A DNA stretch of 9,917 bases from CAYQTE01 sp964420285 (GTDB taxonomy: Bacteria; Planctomycetota; Phycisphaerae; Tepidisphaerales; Tepidisphaeraceae). Both the position numbers and the translations under genes were made by a program. The notes under the pieces are model-generated. The model made no database searches and was not told where the DNA came from. It saw only the letters and a list, made by a program, of their open reading frames with translations. Shown here one piece after another: positions 1 through 5,703 of the stretch (position 1 is its first letter; the number at the start of each line of letters is the position of its first letter). The stretch lies in contig CAYQTE010000116.1 of assembly GCA_964420285.1 (NCBI GenBank), positions 1 through 9,917 of the forward strand, read 5' to 3'.

Positions 1-1
1 C

Positions 2-100
2 CGATCTTCGCACCTTGTCCCGCTCATCATTATAACCCTCATCGTCATCGCAATCGAGAGCCGTCTGATCGCACTACATGAACGATTGACGATGACCTGA
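2..100 (+). CDS. C-terminal end of a probable membrane protein (partial)
   Basis: The window opens inside a reading frame that stays open from base 2 to a TGA at 98-100. Its 32 codons contain one strongly hydrophobic stretch, LVPLIIITLIVIAIESRL, followed by a short charged tail ending LHERLTMT. This is what the last transmembrane helix and cytoplasmic tail of a membrane protein look like. The next gene follows on the same strand, 39 bases after the stop, so the two may share a transcript. The family cannot be named from so short a tail, and a chance open frame is possible because the codons are unusually ATC-rich. Confidence 0.4.
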   Translation, partial: RSSHLVPLIIITLIVIAIESRLIALHERLTMT

Positions 101-139
101 ATCGCAATGACACTGAACTCCGTTGTCGATGAGGCCATC

Positions 140-727
140 ATGTCCAAACGGAACCGCCGGCTGCTGGTCAAATTCACGATCTTCGCTGGCGTTCTGTTTC
201 CAGCGATTTGGTTCCACGGCATTGTCATTGAACAGGAGCATCGCAGGTTCGAGGAAGAATCGCGCCCGCCCGCACCAAAATGGAGCGAGTTCTCACCGCC
301 CGGTGGCGGGTTCGTCGTCTTCATGCCGGGAACACCTGATCGGACCGACGGCGATCAGATCGACCCGCTCAGCGGCGCCAAGATTCCCATCATCGTCTAC
401 GGCAGCGCCGACGGCGCCACCGCCTATTCCGTGGGTTATTTCCAATACCCGCCGGACCTGTTCAACCTGTATTCGCCCGCGGAACTGTTGGCCCTGCATC
501 ACAACAGTCTCGTTCTGCATTACGGCCAGTTGGATAGCGATGCCCCCGTCACCCTGTCCGGCAACCCCGGCAATGATATCGTCTACCAACATGATGGAGA
601 GATCTCGCACTCCCGCTTCTTTGTCGTGGGCAATCGTGGCTATCACCTCTTGACCTCAACGCGCAATCTCTCCGAATCGCAAGACCGGATAGACCAGTTC
701 TTCAATTCCTTCCAATTGCTGCCGTGA
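140..727 (+). CDS. membrane-anchored protein of unknown function
   Basis: A 195-residue protein. Residues 1-10 are basic (MSKRNRRLLV) and residues 11-30 form one hydrophobic segment, so the protein is probably anchored in the inner membrane with the rest outside. The outer part begins at about residue 48 with WSEFSPPGGGFVVFMPGTP, a motif I recognise from short planctomycete proteins in which a PsbP/Mog1-like alpha/beta domain follows. The end, SRFFVVGNRGYHL then QFFNSFQLLP, also fits that fold. Function is unknown. I chose the ATG at 140 because GAGG lies five bases upstream. The in-frame ATG at 107 has no such site and would put 11 extra residues before the basic anchor. Confidence 0.75.
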   Translation: MSKRNRRLLVKFTIFAGVLFPAIWFHGIVIEQEHRRFEEESRPPAPKWSEFSPPGGGFVVFMPGTPDRTDGDQIDPLSGAKIPIIVYGSADGATAYSVGYFQYPPDLFNLYSPAELLALHHNSLVLHYGQLDSDAPVTLSGNPGNDIVYQHDGEISHSRFFVVGNRGYHLLTSTRNLSESQDRIDQFFNSFQLLP

Positions 728-752
728 GTCATTCGTCAAACGCGAATTGGCC

Positions 753-779
753 GTTCGGCATAACAGGGACGTTACGAAC
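753..779. terminator. candidate stem-loop between convergent genes
   Basis: The 56-base gap between two convergent genes contains GTTCG-gca-TAAC, a six-base loop AGGGAC, then GTTACGAAC. This makes a nine-pair stem with a three-base bulge. Its place between converging stop codons suggests a bidirectional terminator, but there is no run of T on either side and the stem is only moderately GC-rich. Confidence 0.3.
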
Positions 780-783
780 CCGA

Positions 784-1935
784 TCAAAACATCCACGGCC
801 AGCCGGATCGGCTCCATCGATCCACCTGAGCCAGCACAATTCCCGGCCGGTCTTCCCACGTACTTTGGTACATCACGTCCAACCCCCATTGCCGCCGGCC
901 AATGACACGGCCCGCCGACAATTCCAGCGGGCCAGATTCGCTGTCAATCCGCAACTGCTTCGGATAGCGCACGCCCGCCACCCGGCCGGCGGATCGGATC
1001 GCGATACGGGCGACCGCCACCCCAATTGACGGCTTCTCGTCCATCCGCACGATCGCGCCGGTGCACACGGCCGCCGCGCCACCATATCCCCGCCGATCCG
1101 CCATCAGATCGAATGCCCAGCCCGCTCCCGGCCCGACCTGCCGGCCGCGCATGCACCAAGCCGCACACTCCCGCCGCGGCCCGGTCCCGTAGACATGCTC
1201 GTGCCACCCGCCGCCGGTCAGTTTCAGTTCACGTCCATGCACGCGAACTTCGCCATCCACTTTGGAACACGATCGCCCCACCACCCATTGATGCAGTTGG
1301 CCGCCACGGCGCGAGAGTGGAATTTCCGTCGCCACGATGTCGGAGGCATCGTCATAGGCAAACGTGAATGTCGCGGTCACGTCATCGCCGGTTTTTGTCC
1401 CCTCGCCATGTACCCAGGGAGAGGAATAGGGTGAGGGTTGATCCATTGCGGATTTCGCTCGACCTGCTTGGTTGTCAGAACCCTCACCCCGACCCTCTCC
1501 CCGAGTACGGGGCGAGGGGGAAGAAGCACCACCGCCGATGCAAACGTGGATCGATCGGCCATCGCGGTGCACGGAGCGACCCCCGACGCGCAAACCCAGG
1601 TTCTCGTCGTCCGCGTGCAGCGCATTGGGCATAAACTGCCGCTCCCGCAGCCCCAAAACGCGCGAGTCCTCAATAATCGTCAGCACAATGGCCGGATATT
1701 CCGAAGCGGTCGGCGGGCGAAACAACGTCGGAAGATTTCGATACCTCCACCACCGCCGCGCGTATTCCCCGCTGCCCGGCCAGCCGAGCCACATTTCCCC
1801 GATCACGCCGACGCCCTGGCCATCAAATTGCCCGGCGTGGAATCTCCATCCCTCGTATCCGCCGGGACCGATCACGCGATGCCCCGCCATCGCCCGCTCC
1901 AGTTCCCTCGCCTGATAACACGGAAGTGTCGGCAT
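784..1935 (-). CDS. CrtC/AttH-like (carotenoid 1,2-hydratase-like) protein with an inserted palindromic repeat
   Basis: A 383-residue protein resembling hydroxyneurosporene synthase/carotenoid 1,2-hydratase, a two-lobed lipocalin-like fold that adds water to carotenoid double bonds. The support is pattern-level. GGYEGWRFHAGQFDG (residues 26-40) resembles the family's 'G.YEWWYFDA...DG' opening. LGLRVGGRSVHRDG resembles the end of its first lobe. GGGWHEHVYGTGP (about 242-254) resembles the 'G.GYHDHNWG' loop that carries the acid/histidine residues. The true substrate is uncertain. Residues 139-180 are encoded by the repeat at 1397-1521, are rich in Ser, Pro, Gly and Arg, and look foreign between SIHVCIGGG and TGDDVTATFTFAY. 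Start: the ATG at 1935 has AAGGA ten bases upstream; an ATG at 1956 and a TTG at 1968 are alternatives. The gene lies downstream of mntR on the same strand (71 bases) and may be co-transcribed. Confidence 0.55.
   Translation of the reverse strand: MPTLPCYQARELERAMAGHRVIGPGGYEGWRFHAGQFDGQGVGVIGEMWLGWPGSGEYARRWWRYRNLPTLFRPPTASEYPAIVLTIIEDSRVLGLRERQFMPNALHADDENLGLRVGGRSVHRDGRSIHVCIGGGASSPSPRTRGEGRGEGSDNQAGRAKSAMDQPSPYSSPWVHGEGTKTGDDVTATFTFAYDDASDIVATEIPLSRRGGQLHQWVVGRSCSKVDGEVRVHGRELKLTGGGWHEHVYGTGPRRECAAWCMRGRQVGPGAGWAFDLMADRRGYGGAAAVCTGAIVRMDEKPSIGVAVARIAIRSAGRVAGVRYPKQLRIDSESGPLELSAGRVIGRRQWGLDVMYQSTWEDRPGIVLAQVDRWSRSGWPWMF
1397..1439 (-). repeat. REP-like unit 1
   Basis: Left unit of the pair, read on the - strand. 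Its inner palindrome (CCTCTCCC paired with GGCGAGG) is more degraded than that of the right unit. Positions 12-15 of the unit all differ from the right unit, which suggests the pair has been diverging for some time. Confidence 0.8.
1479..1521 (+). repeat. REP-like unit 2
   Basis: Right unit of the pair, read on the + strand. It contains a near-perfect hairpin: CCCTCTCCCC at 1492-1501, loop GAGTAC, GGGGCGAGGG at 1508-1517, with nine of ten positions paired. It is closer to the common form of this repeat class than unit 1. Confidence 0.8.
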
Positions 1936-2006
1936 CCCTATTGCGTCCTTATACATGAATCCAAACAAGCCGGAATCGTGACGGGGGCCGCCGACATGGC
2001 GGGCGA

Positions 2007-2669
2007 TTATACCGACTCGACCAATATCTTCGCCGCCGCGCCTAGTCCGAGAGACAACGGCGTTCGCTTCGGCTGGCGGATGCGGATGGTCTCGGCGGCG
2101 GGTTCGCGTTGTTCGACCGTCACCGTTGTGCCGGGCATCAGGCCGTTACGCTCGACAAAGACCAAAAACTCCGCCTCCTGATTCAGGACGCGGGCGATGC
2201 GCTGCGGCTGGCCGACGGGACAATCGGCCAGGCTGGTCAGCGGCGGTTCGTGAAGGTGGCCCTTGCTGGTCGGGATCGGATCGCCGTGCGGGTCGGCCGT
2301 CGGATGGCCGAGCAATGCATCCATGCGCTCCAAAACCTGATCGGAAATGGCGTGTTCGAGTGTGTCGGCCTCATCGTGGACGACGGACCAGTCCAGCCCC
2401 AGCACCTTGACCAGGAACAACTCGACCAGCCGATGCCGTCGCAGGACGTGCAGGGCCAGTTGCTGGCCGCTGTGGCTGAGGCGCACACCGCCGCGCGGTT
2501 CGTATTCGACCAGTCCCGAATCGGCCAGGGCCTTGACCATGCTGGTGGCGGTTCCGGGCACGACGCCCATGATGGCCGCCAGCCGCCCCATCGGAACCAT
2601 GTCCCCCCCATGAGCCTGCTGCTCGACATAAAGCTGTTTGAGATAGTTCTCGACGGTGCTGGTCGCCAT
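2007..2669 (-). CDS. mntR: DtxR/MntR-family metal-dependent transcriptional repressor
   Basis: A 220-residue repressor with the three usual parts: an N-terminal winged helix (about 1-65), a dimerisation and metal-binding domain (about 66-125) and a C-terminal FeoA/SH3-like domain (about 145-220). It probably binds Mn2+ or Fe2+ and then blocks transcription of uptake genes. The metal residues fall on DtxR numbering: His79, Glu83 and His98 form one site, and Glu105 and His106 the other. The usual Cys102 is Asp and the usual Met10/Asp8 position is Asn8 (VENYLKQLY), which argues for Mn-type rather than strict DtxR/IdeR-type sensing. Helix-turn-helix residues lie around MGRLAAIMGVVPGTATSMVKAL. The start ATG has AGGA six bases upstream. 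It is divergent from mntH, its likely target. Family assignment is firm; metal preference is inferred. Confidence 0.92.
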   Translation of the reverse strand: MATSTVENYLKQLYVEQQAHGGDMVPMGRLAAIMGVVPGTATSMVKALADSGLVEYEPRGGVRLSHSGQQLALHVLRRHRLVELFLVKVLGLDWSVVHDEADTLEHAISDQVLERMDALLGHPTADPHGDPIPTSKGHLHEPPLTSLADCPVGQPQRIARVLNQEAEFLVFVERNGLMPGTTVTVEQREPAAETIRIRQPKRTPLSLGLGAAAKILVESV

Positions 2670-2688
2670 GCGTAATCCTGCCTTTTAT

Positions 2689-2735
2689 CGGCCCAAATCC
2701 TATCCGCCGAATATCTGCTTGACAAACTTGGGCCG
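2689..2735. promoter_or_regulatory. 8-bp inverted repeat spanning the divergent promoters
   Basis: CGGCCCAA at 2689-2696 and its exact reverse complement TTGGGCCG at 2728-2735 lie with their centres 39 bases apart. The left arm sits at the predicted transcription start of mntR. The right arm sits between the -35 and -10 boxes of mntH. Such paired sites on one face of the promoters could bind a regulator or allow looping, but no known consensus is matched. Confidence 0.4.
2697..2725 (-). promoter_or_regulatory. predicted mntR promoter
   Basis: On the - strand TTGTCA (2725-2720) is followed after exactly 17 bases by TAGGAT (2702-2697). Both are good sigma-70 matches. Transcription would start near 2690, leaving a leader of about 20 bases that contains the AGGA ribosome site. 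The -35 box overlaps that of mntH. Confidence 0.6.
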
Positions 2736-2747
2736 TTCCGATATTTC
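2719..2747 (+). promoter_or_regulatory. predicted mntH promoter
   Basis: A perfect TTGACA at 2719-2724 is followed after 17 bases by TATTTC at 2742-2747, a weak -10. Transcription would start near 2754, inside the palindromes at 2747-2764, so a bound repressor would block initiation. The strong -35 with a weak -10 leaves room for tight control. Confidence 0.6.
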
Positions 2748-2764
2748 TAATTTGATTAGTCAAA
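2747..2764. promoter_or_regulatory. candidate MntR operator
   Basis: Two perfect inverted repeats overlap here: CTAATTTGATTAG (2747-2759, five-base arms, three-base centre) and TTTGATTAGTCAAA (2751-2764, five-base arms, four-base centre). AT-rich interrupted palindromes of this kind are typical DtxR-family sites. The site covers the end of the mntH -10 box and its predicted start point, the expected place for a repressor. No binding consensus for this organism is known to me. Confidence 0.55.
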
Positions 2765-2777
2765 GTGCGATTATCGA

Positions 2778-2794
2778 GCATCCGAATAGGATGC
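2778..2794 (+). promoter_or_regulatory. perfect inverted repeat in the mntH leader
   Basis: GCATCC-GAATA-GGATGC is a perfect six-base inverted repeat immediately before the mntH ribosome site AGGG (2795-2798). As RNA it would form a short hairpin touching the ribosome site; as DNA it could be a second operator. A related ATCCTAT sequence occurs at the mntR -10 (2697-2703). Confidence 0.4.
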
Positions 2795-2804
2795 AGGGCA
2801 TGCG

Positions 2805-4235
2805 ATGAAGAGCCAAACGACCCAGCCGCTGGATTACGAACCTGTTGCGCCCCTGGCCAGCCATCTCTCGCTGGAGGGGATGCACGGGTCGGTCGAGGTT
2901 CCACATTCCGGGGCGGGATTCTGGCGGCAGTGGCGCGCGTATGTCGGCCCGGCCATCCTCATCAGCGTCGGCTATATGGACCCGGGCAACTGGAGCACCG
3001 ACCTGTCCGGCGGGGCGGAGTACAAATACCGCCTGCTGTGGGTGGTCGGCGTCGCCAGCGTGATGGCCATCTTCATGCAGGTCATCGCCGCCCGCCTGGG
3101 CGTGGCCACAGGCAAGGATCTGGCCCAATGCTGCCGCGACTGGTATCCCGCATGGACCCGCTGGCCCAACTGGCTGCTCTGTGAAATCGCCGTCGGCGCC
3201 TGCGATCTTGCCGAGGCGCTGGGAAGCGCCGTCGCCCTCAACCTCCTGTTTCACATCCCGCTGCTCTGGGCGATGATCATCACGGGGGCAGATGTGCTCC
3301 TCCTGCTCGCTTTGCAGGGGTTCGGCATGCGCACCATCGAGGCCGTCGTGCTGGTGCTGGTCGCCACAATCGCCGGCTGCTACTTCGTCGAGATATTCGT
3401 CCTGCCGCAGACTCAGCCCAGCTTCCTGGAAATGGGCCGGGCATTCATCCACCCCAGTTTCCACGGCGTCGGTTATCCCAACGACACCCAGACGATGGCG
3501 TTCCTGGCCATCGGAATCATCGGCGCCACGGTGATGCCGCACAATCTCTATTTGCATTCGGCCCTGGTGCAGAGCCGCAAATTCCAGCGCGACGAGGCGT
3601 CCATCCGCACCGCCATCCGCTTCAACACCATCGACTCAACCGTCGCCCTGATAGTTGCCTTCTTTATCAACGCGGCCATCCTGGTTCTGGCAGCGATAGT
3701 GTTCTACCAGAAGCCCGGCGCGACGGCCGGCGACCAGTGGTACGCCTTTGACGCCAACACCGACTGGATCCGCGTCGCTTTCCTCACGCTCAAGCCCCTG
3801 CTGGGAACTGTCGCGGCAAGCCTCCTGTTCGCCATCGCCCTTCTGGCCAGCGGCCAGAGCAGCACGATCACCGGCACTCTGGCCGGGCAGGTCGTTATGG
3901 AAGGATTCATGCACTGGCGAATCGCCCCCTGGCTTCGCCGGATCATCACGCGGGCGCTGGCCATCATTCCGGCCATCCTGATCATCGGATTCCGCGGCAA
4001 CAGCAGTGTCAACGATCTGCTCAACCTCAGCCAAGTGGTGCTGGCCTTGCAATTGCCTCTGGCCATGTTCCCCATGCTGCACTTCGCCAGTTCGCGAAAG
4101 CGCATGGGCCAGTGGAAGCTGGGCTGGTTCCTGCTCATCACCGGCTGGGTCAGTGCTGTACTCATCACCGCAATGGACATCTACGGACTGCCTGATTCAT
4201 TCAAACAGGCATGGACAGTGATCACCGGCGGATGA
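2805..4235 (+). CDS. mntH: NRAMP-family Mn2+/Fe2+ transporter
   Basis: A 476-residue inner-membrane protein of the NRAMP family, which imports Mn2+ and Fe2+ with protons. The two metal-binding signatures are intact: DPGN at residues 59-62 in helix 1 and ATVMPHN at 241-247 in helix 6, with Met244 as the soft ligand. Other family blocks are also present: GKDLAQCCRDWYP (103-115), EIAVGACDLAEALGSAVALN (127-146) and the helix-8 to -9 region ALLASGQSSTITGTLAGQ. Hydrophobic segments fit the usual 11 helices. The N-terminus is about 40 residues long before helix 1. AGGG six bases upstream supports the start. Divergent mntR and the operator-like palindromes point to metal-dependent repression. The usp and beta-barrel genes follow on the same strand. 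Confidence 0.95.
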   Translation: MKSQTTQPLDYEPVAPLASHLSLEGMHGSVEVPHSGAGFWRQWRAYVGPAILISVGYMDPGNWSTDLSGGAEYKYRLLWVVGVASVMAIFMQVIAARLGVATGKDLAQCCRDWYPAWTRWPNWLLCEIAVGACDLAEALGSAVALNLLFHIPLLWAMIITGADVLLLLALQGFGMRTIEAVVLVLVATIAGCYFVEIFVLPQTQPSFLEMGRAFIHPSFHGVGYPNDTQTMAFLAIGIIGATVMPHNLYLHSALVQSRKFQRDEASIRTAIRFNTIDSTVALIVAFFINAAILVLAAIVFYQKPGATAGDQWYAFDANTDWIRVAFLTLKPLLGTVAASLLFAIALLASGQSSTITGTLAGQVVMEGFMHWRIAPWLRRIITRALAIIPAILIIGFRGNSSVNDLLNLSQVVLALQLPLAMFPMLHFASSRKRMGQWKLGWFLLITGWVSAVLITAMDIYGLPDSFKQAWTVITGG

Positions 4236-4251
4236 ACCGACGCGGAGGGCA

Positions 4252-4272
4252 TGCACGGATCGTCGATGTGCA
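4252..4272 (+). other. stem-loop between mntH and usp
   Basis: TGCAC-gg-ATC-GTC-GAT-GTGCA forms an eight-pair hairpin with a two-base bulge. It lies in the 50-base gap, three bases before the AAGGA site of the next gene. It could set relative expression by RNA processing or by masking the ribosome site. There is no T-run, so it is not a standard terminator. Confidence 0.35.
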
Positions 4273-4285
4273 CGCAAGGAACGTC

Positions 4286-4702
4286 ATGTACGAGACTATT
4301 TTGACGACGCTCGACACCACCGCATCGGACCGCGCGATCATCAAGCACATCAAGGCTCTGGCGGCGTTGATGATAAGCCGGGTCGTGCTGCTTCACGTGG
4401 CCGACGGCTGGGCGGCGCGCACCTTCGGGCCGGATGCGATCAGCACGGAGATCACGCAAGACAAGGCGTATCTCGAGCGGGTCCGAGCGGAATTTCAGGC
4501 GGCCGGCATTCCGGCGGAAGCCTTTCTTGCCTACAGAGAACCCGTGACGGAGATTGTCCGATGGGTCCATGAGAAGCACTGCGATCTGGTCGCGATGAGC
4601 ACGCACGGTCATCGCCTTCTGGGTGATATTTTCTTCGGCGCGACCGCCAGCCGGGTGCAGCACAGCATTGACGCTCCCGTGCTTCTGATTCGAGCCAGGT
4701 GA
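4286..4702 (+). CDS. universal stress protein (UspA family)
   Basis: A 138-residue single-domain UspA protein, probably a cytoplasmic dimer. MYETILTTLDTTASDRAIIKH is the typical first strand and helix, and RVVLLHVADG the second strand. The end, MSTHGHRLLGDIFFGATASRV then APVLLIRAR, is the nucleotide-loop region. It lacks the exact G-2x-G-9x-G(S/T) spacing of classic ATP-binding members (here G108-4x-G113-4x-G118-A-T), so ATP binding is uncertain. The start at 4286 has AAGGA five bases upstream. A longer frame from 4211 would overlap mntH and add 25 residues unlike the family. USP domains are recurrent partners of transporters, and this one may tune or report on MntH under stress. Confidence 0.88.
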   Translation: MYETILTTLDTTASDRAIIKHIKALAALMISRVVLLHVADGWAARTFGPDAISTEITQDKAYLERVRAEFQAAGIPAEAFLAYREPVTEIVRWVHEKHCDLVAMSTHGHRLLGDIFFGATASRVQHSIDAPVLLIRAR

Positions 4703-4708
4703 GAACCG

Positions 4709-5653
4709 ATGATACCAATTTTCCTGAACGCCAAAGGGCATAGTGCGATCTGGACGGCGGCGGCCCTGGCCGCCGTGCTGGTGCTCTTGAGCGTACCGGC
4801 ACTGGCCGACGAGCCGGCGTCCACCACCACCGCCGCCACGACCCAGCGGGCCGACAAATGGCAATTTACGCTCTTCAATCCGGTGCCAGTCGATGACCTG
4901 CGCGACATGGACACGGACCGGCCCGATAAGACCAACACGCCGCATACCGTCGACGCGGGGCATCTGCAAATCGAAACGGGAGCATTTGATTACGACTATT
5001 ACCGCGACCGATACCAGGGCGCCGACGCAAGGATCGAGACGCTCGGTGTCGGGCAAATTGACTTCCGCCTCGGAGTTTTGAACGACCTGGAATTGAACGC
5101 CGTCGTCAACGCCTACGATTTCCTGCGGAACACGGATAGCGCCGACAACCAATCCGCCCGCCAGAACGGCATTGGCGACACCTTGATCGGCGGAAAGCTC
5201 AACCTCTGGGGAAATGATGGCGGCGATGCAACCTGGGCGACGGCACTGGCGATCCAGCCGCAGCTCAAGATTCCCACCGCGCGCGAAAATCTCGGCAACG
5301 GCCACGCGGAATTGTTCGTCGGCGTTCCGTTTCTCATCAATCTCCCAGCAGAATTTCACCTGGGCCTCCAGCCGACGATCTGCTGGGAGCGAAACACCAA
5401 CGATACAGCGGACGTGGCCGGCTGGCAGAATTCGGCGTCGATCGATCGCGTCTGCTTCGGCAATTTTGATATCTACCTCGAATACTGGTCGCAAGTCACC
5501 ACCCAACGCCACCAGGAATCGCAGCAAACCCTGGATGTCGGTTTCACCTACCCGCTGACGGACAACGTCATATTCGATACCGGCGTGAATTTCGGCCTGA
5601 ACAGGGCGTCGGATAGCGTCGAATGTCTCGCTGGTGTGAGCGTTCGGTTTTAG
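4709..5653 (+). CDS. outer-membrane beta-barrel protein, MetA-pathway-like family
   Basis: A 314-residue exported protein. Residues 12-33 are a signal peptide ending VPALA, with cleavage likely before Asp34, followed by a Thr/Ala-rich linker. From residue 70, TDRPDKTNTPHTVDAGHLQIETGAFDY matches the opening of the 'putative MetA-pathway of phenol degradation' barrel family (PF13557), whose name reflects its first context and not a proven role. Alternating polar and hydrophobic strands follow, and the protein ends LAGVSVRF with a terminal Phe, as barrel proteins do for assembly by BAM. Only six bases separate it from the usp stop, and the AGGTGA ribosome site overlaps that stop, so the two are probably co-translated. 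Passage of metal or another small solute through the outer membrane is an inference from context. Confidence 0.75.
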   Translation: MIPIFLNAKGHSAIWTAAALAAVLVLLSVPALADEPASTTTAATTQRADKWQFTLFNPVPVDDLRDMDTDRPDKTNTPHTVDAGHLQIETGAFDYDYYRDRYQGADARIETLGVGQIDFRLGVLNDLELNAVVNAYDFLRNTDSADNQSARQNGIGDTLIGGKLNLWGNDGGDATWATALAIQPQLKIPTARENLGNGHAELFVGVPFLINLPAEFHLGLQPTICWERNTNDTADVAGWQNSASIDRVCFGNFDIYLEYWSQVTTQRHQESQQTLDVGFTYPLTDNVIFDTGVNFGLNRASDSVECLAGVSVRF

Positions 5654-5662
5654 GTTCCGGCC

Positions 5663-5703
5663 GCGACGCTCGCCATTTTCGCATGTCGCCGTCGCTGTTT
5701 TCC
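5663..5703. terminator. candidate terminator between convergent genes
   Basis: The 50-base gap between two converging genes holds GCGACG (5663-5668) and CGTCGC (5690-5695) around a 21-base loop, followed by TGTTTTCC. The T-run and position fit a terminator for the mntH operon, but the stem is short and the loop long. Confidence 0.3.

Larger units (their letters stand above)
1397..1521. repeat. REPIN-like inverted pair of palindromic repeats inside a gene
   Basis: Two 43-base units face each other across a 39-base spacer. The reverse complement of 1397-1439 matches 1479-1521 at 33 of 43 positions, including the identical start AACCCTCACCC and a shared GGCGAGGGG near the end. Each unit is also an imperfect palindrome, so the whole can fold into one long hairpin. 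The sequence belongs to the 'CCCTCACCC...CTCTCCCC..GGGGCGAGGG' class of dispersed repeats seen in many bacterial genomes. Two inverted REP units with a spacer is the layout called a REPIN, usually moved by a RAYT transposase acting in trans; none is present here. The element adds 42 codons without breaking the host frame. Confidence 0.85.

Noticed and set aside
1397..1521. CRISPR array or insertion sequence
   Set aside because: There are only two units, in inverted orientation, with no transposase and no direct repeat series.
1988..2002. CCGCC-gacat-GGCGG hairpin between mntR and the CrtC-like gene
   Set aside because: Only five pairs and no T-run on the - strand; common by chance in GC-rich sequence and not enough to call a terminator.
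1438..2181. 247-residue + strand frame
   Set aside because: It runs through the repeat and antisense to both the CrtC-like gene and mntR. The composition is typical of a shadow frame; the repeat itself keeps several frames open.
2778..2804. Mn riboswitch (yybP-ykoY type) in the mntH leader
   Set aside because: The predicted leader is only about 50 bases with one short hairpin, too small for that riboswitch, and its conserved loops are not seen.
2760..3557. 265-residue - strand frame inside mntH
   Set aside because: Antisense to well-conserved NRAMP helices; rich in Asp, Gly and His with no domain.
4211..4285. Longer start for the stress protein, overlapping mntH
   Set aside because: The added 25 residues do not resemble UspA proteins, and the ATG at 4286 has a perfect AAGGA five bases upstream.
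4181..5527. 448-residue - strand frame
   Set aside because: It is antisense to usp and the barrel gene, both of which have clear family motifs, signal peptide or ribosome sites. The product shows no recognisable domain.
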